Shown here: piece after piece, positions 5,700-8,203 of the stretch
How the letters are laid out: each line of letters starts with the position of its first letter
How positions within the stretch are numbered: the first letter of the stretch is position 1
Assembly: GCA_016201085.1 (NCBI GenBank)
Contig: JACQDO010000369.1
Location: forward strand, 1-8,203
Direction of reading: 5' to 3'
Length of the DNA stretch: 8,203 bases
Source: Hyphomicrobiales bacterium
Lineage (GTDB): Bacteria > Pseudomonadota > Alphaproteobacteria > Rhizobiales > Xanthobacteraceae
Position numbers and translations under genes: made by a program
The notes under the pieces: generated by a model
Databases searched by the model: none
What the model saw: only the letters and a program-made list of their open reading frames with translations
What the model was told of the DNA's origin: nothing

Positions 5700-7030
5700 G
5701 TGAGGTCGGCCCCGAGCGAACGCATCAGCTCGACGAAGCCGGGGAAGCTGGTGGCAATAAAACTAGAGTCGTCGATGCGCACCGGGTTCTCGCTGGCGAG
5801 CCCCAGCATCAGCGCCGACATGGCAATGCGGTGATCCATGTGGGTTGCGACCTCGCCGCCGCCGGCAACCGTGCCCTTGCCGTTGACGATCAGATCGTCG
5901 CCATCGATGGCAACGTCCACACCGTTCACCCGCAGCATGTCGGCGGTGGCGGCGAGCCGGTCGGATTCCTTGACGCGCAATTCCTGCAAGCCGCGCATGC
6001 GCGTGGTGCCCTGCGCAAACGAAGCGGCCACCGCCAGGATCAGGTATTCGTCGATCATCGAGGGCGCGCGTTCGGGCGGCACCTCGACCCCCTTGAGCGC
6101 GCCGGCGCGCACGCGCAGATCGGCCACTTCCTCGCCGCCGTCGTCGCGCGTCTCCAGCGTCTCGATATTGGCGCCCATCTCGAGCAGGGTCTTGACCAGG
6201 CCGGTGCGCAGCGGATTGGTCATCACCGCTTCGAGGATCAAGTCCGAACCCGGCGAGATCAGCGCCGCCACCAACGGGAACGCCGCCGATGACGGATCGG
6301 CCGGCACCACCACCTTGGCCGGCTCCAGCTCCGGCTGGCCCTGCAAAGTGATGCGGCGGCCGTGCTCGCCATGCGGCTTGCCGGTGAGCTTGGCGCCGAA
6401 ATGTTTGAGCAGCCGTTCGGTGTGGTCGCGCGTGGCCTCGGCCTCGATCACCGTGGTCTCGCCCGGCGCGGCGAGCCCGGCCAGCAGCACCGCCGATTTG
6501 AGCTGCGCCGACGGCACCGGCGATTCGTAGACGATCGGAATGGGGTCGGCCGCGCCCTGCAGCGTCAGCGGCAGCCGGCCGCCTTCGGCCGCCTGGATCA
6601 CCCGCGCACCCATCTTTTCCAGCGGGTCGAGCACCCGCCGCATCGGACGGCTGCGCAGCGAGGCATCGCCGTCGAAGGTCGCGGTCACCGGCGAGCCGGC
6701 CACCGCCCCGATGGCCAGCCGGCAGCCGGTGCCGGAATTGCCGAAATCAAGCGGAGCCGAAGGCTGGGCGAAGCCGCCGACCCCGACGCCCTGGATGCGC
6801 CATAGGCCCTCCGGCGTGCGCTCCAGCCGGGCGCCGAGCGCGCGCATGGCGGCGGCCGTATGCAGGACGTCCTCGCCCTCCAGCAGGCCGCTGACCGTGG
6901 TTTCGCCGACCGTCATGGCCCCGAGAATCAGGGCGCGGTGGGAGATCGATTTGTCGCCCGGCACGCGGACGCGGCCCTGCAGGGAGGCGCCACGGCGGGC
7001 GGTCAGCGGAGTCAAATCGGCGGAGTTCAC
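5696..7030 (-). CDS. aroA: 3-phosphoshikimate 1-carboxyvinyltransferase (EPSP synthase), class II-like
   Basis: 444 residues. The enzyme joins shikimate 3-phosphate and phosphoenolpyruvate, the sixth shikimate-pathway step, and is the glyphosate target. Seen: [10 protein letters not shown] at 24-33 with the substrate lysine 27, LLEGEDV at 49-55, [12 protein letters not shown] at 94-105, [13 protein letters not shown] at 174-186, TRDHTE at 200-205, DPSSAAFP at 245-252, RAPSMIDEY at 321-329 with catalytic Asp327, LRVKESDRL at 351-359 with Glu355, and THMDHRIAM at 396-404. The segment pattern follows the CP4 class II enzyme closely. Where CP4 has Ala100, the change linked to its glyphosate tolerance, this protein has Gly100. 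The start is GTG at 7030-7028 with AAGGA 9 bases upstream; no better in-frame ATG exists. It overlaps cmk by ATGA. A palindromic repeat lies just upstream of its ribosome binding site. Confidence 0.96.
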   Translation of the reverse strand: MNSADLTPLTARRGASLQGRVRVPGDKSISHRALILGAMTVGETTVSGLLEGEDVLHTAAAMRALGARLERTPEGLWRIQGVGVGGFAQPSAPLDFGNSGTGCRLAIGAVAGSPVTATFDGDASLRSRPMRRVLDPLEKMGARVIQAAEGGRLPLTLQGAADPIPIVYESPVPSAQLKSAVLLAGLAAPGETTVIEAEATRDHTERLLKHFGAKLTGKPHGEHGRRITLQGQPELEPAKVVVPADPSSAAFPLVAALISPGSDLILEAVMTNPLRTGLVKTLLEMGANIETLETRDDGGEEVADLRVRAGALKGVEVPPERAPSMIDEYLILAVAASFAQGTTRMRGLQELRVKESDRLAATADMLRVNGVDVAIDGDDLIVNGKGTVAGGGEVATHMDHRIAMSALMLGLASENPVRIDDSSFIATSFPGFVELMRSLGADLT

Positions 7031-7048
7031 GTGGCGGTATCCTTAAAA

Positions 7049-7095
7049 CGCATGATCCAGAAAAGTGGGCACCGGTTTTCGGATAAGATCATGCG
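7049..7095. repeat. Palindromic intergenic repeat of a second family, upstream of aroA
   Basis: CGCATGATC (7049-7057) and GATCATGCG (7087-7095) are perfect 9-bp inverted arms, and GAAAA (7060-7064) pairs with TTTTC (7076-7080) over a GC-rich loop with GGGCACC. From memory, near-identical CATGATC...GATCATG elements are abundant between genes of Bradyrhizobium and relatives. It lies in the aroA leader 18 bases from the GTG start, in the gap between aroA and the divergent FYDLN-acid gene. It is unrelated in sequence to copies A-D. Confidence 0.8.
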
Positions 7096-7188
7096 CAAAT
7101 ACAAGGCGCCGTCCTACCACGCAGCCGCGCGCGCCGTCATCCTGCCGCTTTTCGGATGTTTACGGCGGCCCGGCCCTGCTAGGCGCTA

Positions 7189-7217
7189 TTGACAGGCGCG
7201 TTGCAACTAGCCAAGTG
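7189..7217 (+). promoter_or_regulatory. Possible promoter for the FYDLN-acid protein gene
   Basis: A perfect -35 box TTGACA lies at 7189-7194, correctly placed upstream of the gene that starts at 7257. At 17 bases spacing the -10 position reads CAAGTG, a poor match, so only the -35 half is convincing. Weak -10 elements are common in alphaproteobacteria. Confidence 0.35.
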
Positions 7218-7240
7218 AAGCACCGAATTCATTGACCTTT

Positions 7241-7254
7241 TCGAGGAACCTCGA
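7241..7254 (+). promoter_or_regulatory. Ribosome binding site inside a perfect palindrome
   Basis: TCGAGGAACCTCGA is self-complementary (6-bp arms around AA). Its left arm contains GAGG, the only good Shine-Dalgarno match for the GTG start at 7257, at 10 bases spacing. The right arm contains the complementary CCTC, so in mRNA the site could pair with itself. Its length makes a strong hairpin unlikely. Confidence 0.45.
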
Positions 7255-7256
7255 CC

Positions 7257-7682
7257 GTGGCTAAATCCGAGCTCGGCACCAAACGCGTCTGCCCCGAAAC
7301 CGGCCGTAAATTCTACGACCTCGGCAAGACGCCGGTGATCTCCCCCTATACGGGCAAAATCGTCCCGATTGTCGTGGCGCCCGTGCGCGCGCGTCCCGAA
7401 CCGGCGGCACCGACACCGGTCGCGCGTCCGGCACCGGTCGCGGAGGTCGAGGCTGTCGTGCCGGAGACCGCGGATGCCGAATTTGTCTCGCTCGATGACG
7501 CCGAGGCCGAGCAGCAGGGCAAGAAGCCTGCCGCCGCCGAAGGCGCCGTGGCCGGCGAGGAGGAAGAGGTCGAGATCGACGAGAGCCTCGACGATGCCGC
7601 CTTCATCGAGGAACAAGAAGAAGGCGATCCCGATGTGTCGGACATCATCGGCGAGACCGTCGAGAAGGAAGAGGAGACTTGA
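7257..7682 (+). CDS. FYDLN-acid family protein (TIGR02300 type), function unknown
   Basis: 141 residues in two parts. The conserved N-terminus (about 1-37: AKSELGTKRVCPETGRKFYD, then LGKTPVISPYTGKIVPI) is the signature of this alphaproteobacterial family, named for its FYDLN motif, here FYDLG (19-23). One Cys (12) is present, so a complete zinc site within one chain is not seen. The rest is low complexity: an Ala/Pro/Val linker (about 38-70), then a strongly acidic tail with EEEEVEIDESLDDAAF and a final EKEEET. No membrane segment or signal peptide is visible. The GTG start at 7257 places the family N-terminus at residue 1 and has GAGG upstream. It is divergent from aroA and 74 bases ahead of tRNA-Ala, a neighbourhood I recall as common in this order. 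No biochemical function is known to me. Confidence 0.9.
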   Translation: MAKSELGTKRVCPETGRKFYDLGKTPVISPYTGKIVPIVVAPVRARPEPAAPTPVARPAPVAEVEAVVPETADAEFVSLDDAEAEQQGKKPAAAEGAVAGEEEEVEIDESLDDAAFIEEQEEGDPDVSDIIGETVEKEEET

Positions 7683-7688
7683 GGTCGG

Positions 7689-7709
7689 CGGCCGGGTAAT
7701 ATCCGGCCG
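7689..7709 (+). terminator. Stem-loop just after the FYDLN-acid gene
   Basis: CGGCCGG (7689-7695) pairs with CCGGCCG (7703-7709), with an extra G-T pair and a short AT-rich loop (TAATA). It begins 7 bases after the stop codon. No T-run follows, so it may stabilise the mRNA end or be a weak terminator rather than a full intrinsic one. Confidence 0.4.
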
Positions 7710-7714
7710 AGTCC

Positions 7715-7743
7715 TTGCCGCTCGTCTCCAGCCGCGGCATACG
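7715..7743 (+). promoter_or_regulatory. Possible promoter for tRNA-Ala
   Basis: TTGCCG (7715-7720) and CATACG (7738-7743) are spaced by exactly 17 bases and would start transcription a few bases before the tRNA at 7757. The matches to the consensus are 4 of 6 and 3 of 6, so this is weak support. Confidence 0.3.
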
Positions 7744-7756
7744 CATTCAAGAGATT

Positions 7757-7832
7757 GGGGCCATAGCTCAGCTGGGAGAGCGCCTGCATGGCATGCAGGA
7801 GGTCGGCGGTTCGATCCCGCCTGGCTCCACCA
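7757..7832 (+). tRNA. tRNA-Ala (anticodon GGC)
   Basis: The 76-base cloverleaf includes an encoded CCA (7830-7832). The acceptor stem GGGGCCA pairs with TGGCTCC and contains the G3-U70 wobble pair that is the main alanine identity element. The D arm holds AGCTCAGCTGGGAGAGC, the anticodon stem CCTGC/GCAGG encloses ATGGCAT with anticodon GGC (reads GCC and GCT codons), the variable loop is short, and the T arm carries GGTTCGATCC. No mismatches are apparent. GCC is a heavily used codon in this GC-rich sequence. Confidence 0.98.
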
Positions 7833-7898
7833 ACTTTCGCCCGCAGGGCGAAAGTTGTCGCGCCGAAGCTCCGAAGGAGCGAAGGCGGACAGCCTTCG
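7831..7898 (+). repeat. Tandem hairpins directly after tRNA-Ala
   Basis: Three inverted repeats follow in series. CAACTTTCGCCC (7831-7842) and GGGCGAAAGTTG (7846-7857) form a perfect 12-bp stem over GCA that includes the last two bases of the tRNA CCA. Then GCTCC/GGAGC (7868-7880) closes over GAA, and CGAAGGC/GCCTTCG (7880-7898) over GGACA. None is followed by a T-run. Similar CGAAGGAGC-type stretches occur after tRNA genes in related genomes, as far as I recall. They may serve in 3-prime processing, or be a palindromic repeat inserted at the tRNA end. Confidence 0.65.
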
Positions 7899-7909
7899 TA
7901 GAAAAATGA

Positions 7910-7931
7910 GCCGCCCTTGGGCGGCTTTTTT
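7910..7931 (+). terminator. Rho-independent terminator of the tRNA-Ala transcript
   Basis: GCCGCCC (7910-7916) and GGGCGGC (7919-7925) make a 7-bp GC stem followed by six Ts (7926-7931). An A-rich stretch (GAAAAAT) precedes the stem. It separates tRNA-Ala from the decarboxylase gene starting at 7997. Confidence 0.92.
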
Positions 7932-7996
7932 ATTGCGCACTGCTGACAGTCGCCGCCGCGCTATGCATGATGCCGCGCCAACCGGGAGACATCGCA

Positions 7997-8203
7997 ATGC
8001 AAGGCAAGATCGCGCTCGAGGAACATGTCGCCATCGAACCGACGCTGGGCGACAGCCAAGTGTTCGGCACGCATGTGTGGAAGGACCTGAGCCACCGGCT
8101 GCTCGACGTGCAGGACACCCGTCTGCGCGAAATGGACAGACACGGCATCGAATTGATGATTCTGTCGCTCAACGCGCCGGCGGTGCAGGGGATCCACGAC
8201 GTG
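7997..8203 (+). CDS. Amidohydrolase-family decarboxylase, gamma-resorcylate (2,6-dihydroxybenzoate) decarboxylase-like, N-terminal 69 codons
   Basis: The visible residues MQGKIALEEHVAIEPTLGDS, followed by a Trp-Lys-Asp-Leu and HRLLDVQDTRLREMDRHGIE stretch and LMILSLNAPAVQGI, match the start of the ACMS/gamma-resorcylate decarboxylase branch of the amidohydrolase superfamily. Glu8 and His10 of the ALEEH motif correspond to N-terminal metal ligands in this branch. The HGI(E)xMILSLNAPAVQ block is the second conserved strand. Such enzymes decarboxylate aromatic acids without oxidation in aromatic catabolism. The ATG at 7997 is preceded by GGGAG at 8 bases spacing, and it starts exactly at the family N-terminus. 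The gene runs off the right edge, so the exact substrate is open: gamma-resorcylate, 5-carboxyvanillate or a related acid. Confidence 0.85.
   Translation, partial: MQGKIALEEHVAIEPTLGDSQVFGTHVWKDLSHRLLDVQDTRLREMDRHGIELMILSLNAPAVQGIHDV

Noticed and set aside
7179..7997. A 272-codon minus-strand frame over the FYDLN-acid gene and tRNA-Ala
   Set aside because: The SQAGSNRRPPACHAGALPAE stretch is the familiar false translation of a reversed tRNA-Ala gene, and the rest is antisense to a recognised family.

Overview
The window looks like a chromosomal segment of a GC-rich alphaproteobacterium of the order Hyphomicrobiales (Rhizobiales), probably of the Bradyrhizobium/Rhodopseudomonas/Pseudolabrys type. 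The evidence is the gene order aroA-cmk-rpsA-sppA-ihfB-lapA-trpF, a FYDLN-acid family protein divergent from aroA, a class II (CP4-like) EPSP synthase, and intergenic palindromes of the kind that litter these genomes. The lineage is an inference from family knowledge, not from a search.

Layout. From about 7030 down to 1 nearly everything is on the minus strand, so the order of transcription is right to left: aroA (7030-5696), cmk (overlapping aroA by ATGA), a 198-base leader with two hairpins, rpsA (4862-3165), a palindromic repeat and a strong terminator, then sppA, ihfB, a 535-base interval holding a frameshifted GIY-YIG endonuclease pseudogene and three palindromic repeats, lapA, an MntA-like/HepT toxin-antitoxin pair, and the first 23 codons of trpF. 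To the right of aroA, on the plus strand, are a FYDLN-acid protein gene, tRNA-Ala(GGC) followed by a run of hairpins ending in a classic terminator, and the first 69 codons of an amidohydrolase-family decarboxylase.

How the parts fit. aroA (shikimate pathway) and trpF (tryptophan pathway) bracket a block of core functions: nucleotide supply (cmk), translation (rpsA), envelope protein turnover (sppA), DNA bending (ihfB) and a LapA-type membrane protein. Two pieces look intrusive and have clearly lower G+C (about 52-53 percent by hand count): the GIY-YIG pseudogene between ihfB and lapA, and hepT, which with its partner sits between lapA and trpF.

The most interesting features are (1) a toxin-antitoxin pair in which HepT keeps its RX4HXY motif while the nucleotidyltransferase partner has lost all the recognisable catalytic residues, and whose toxin stop codon overlaps the trpF start; (2) four copies of a hairpin repeat with fixed arms and compensating core changes, three of them lying 1, 3 and 6 bases past a stop codon; and (3) a nuclease pseudogene bracketed by two of those copies in direct orientation.
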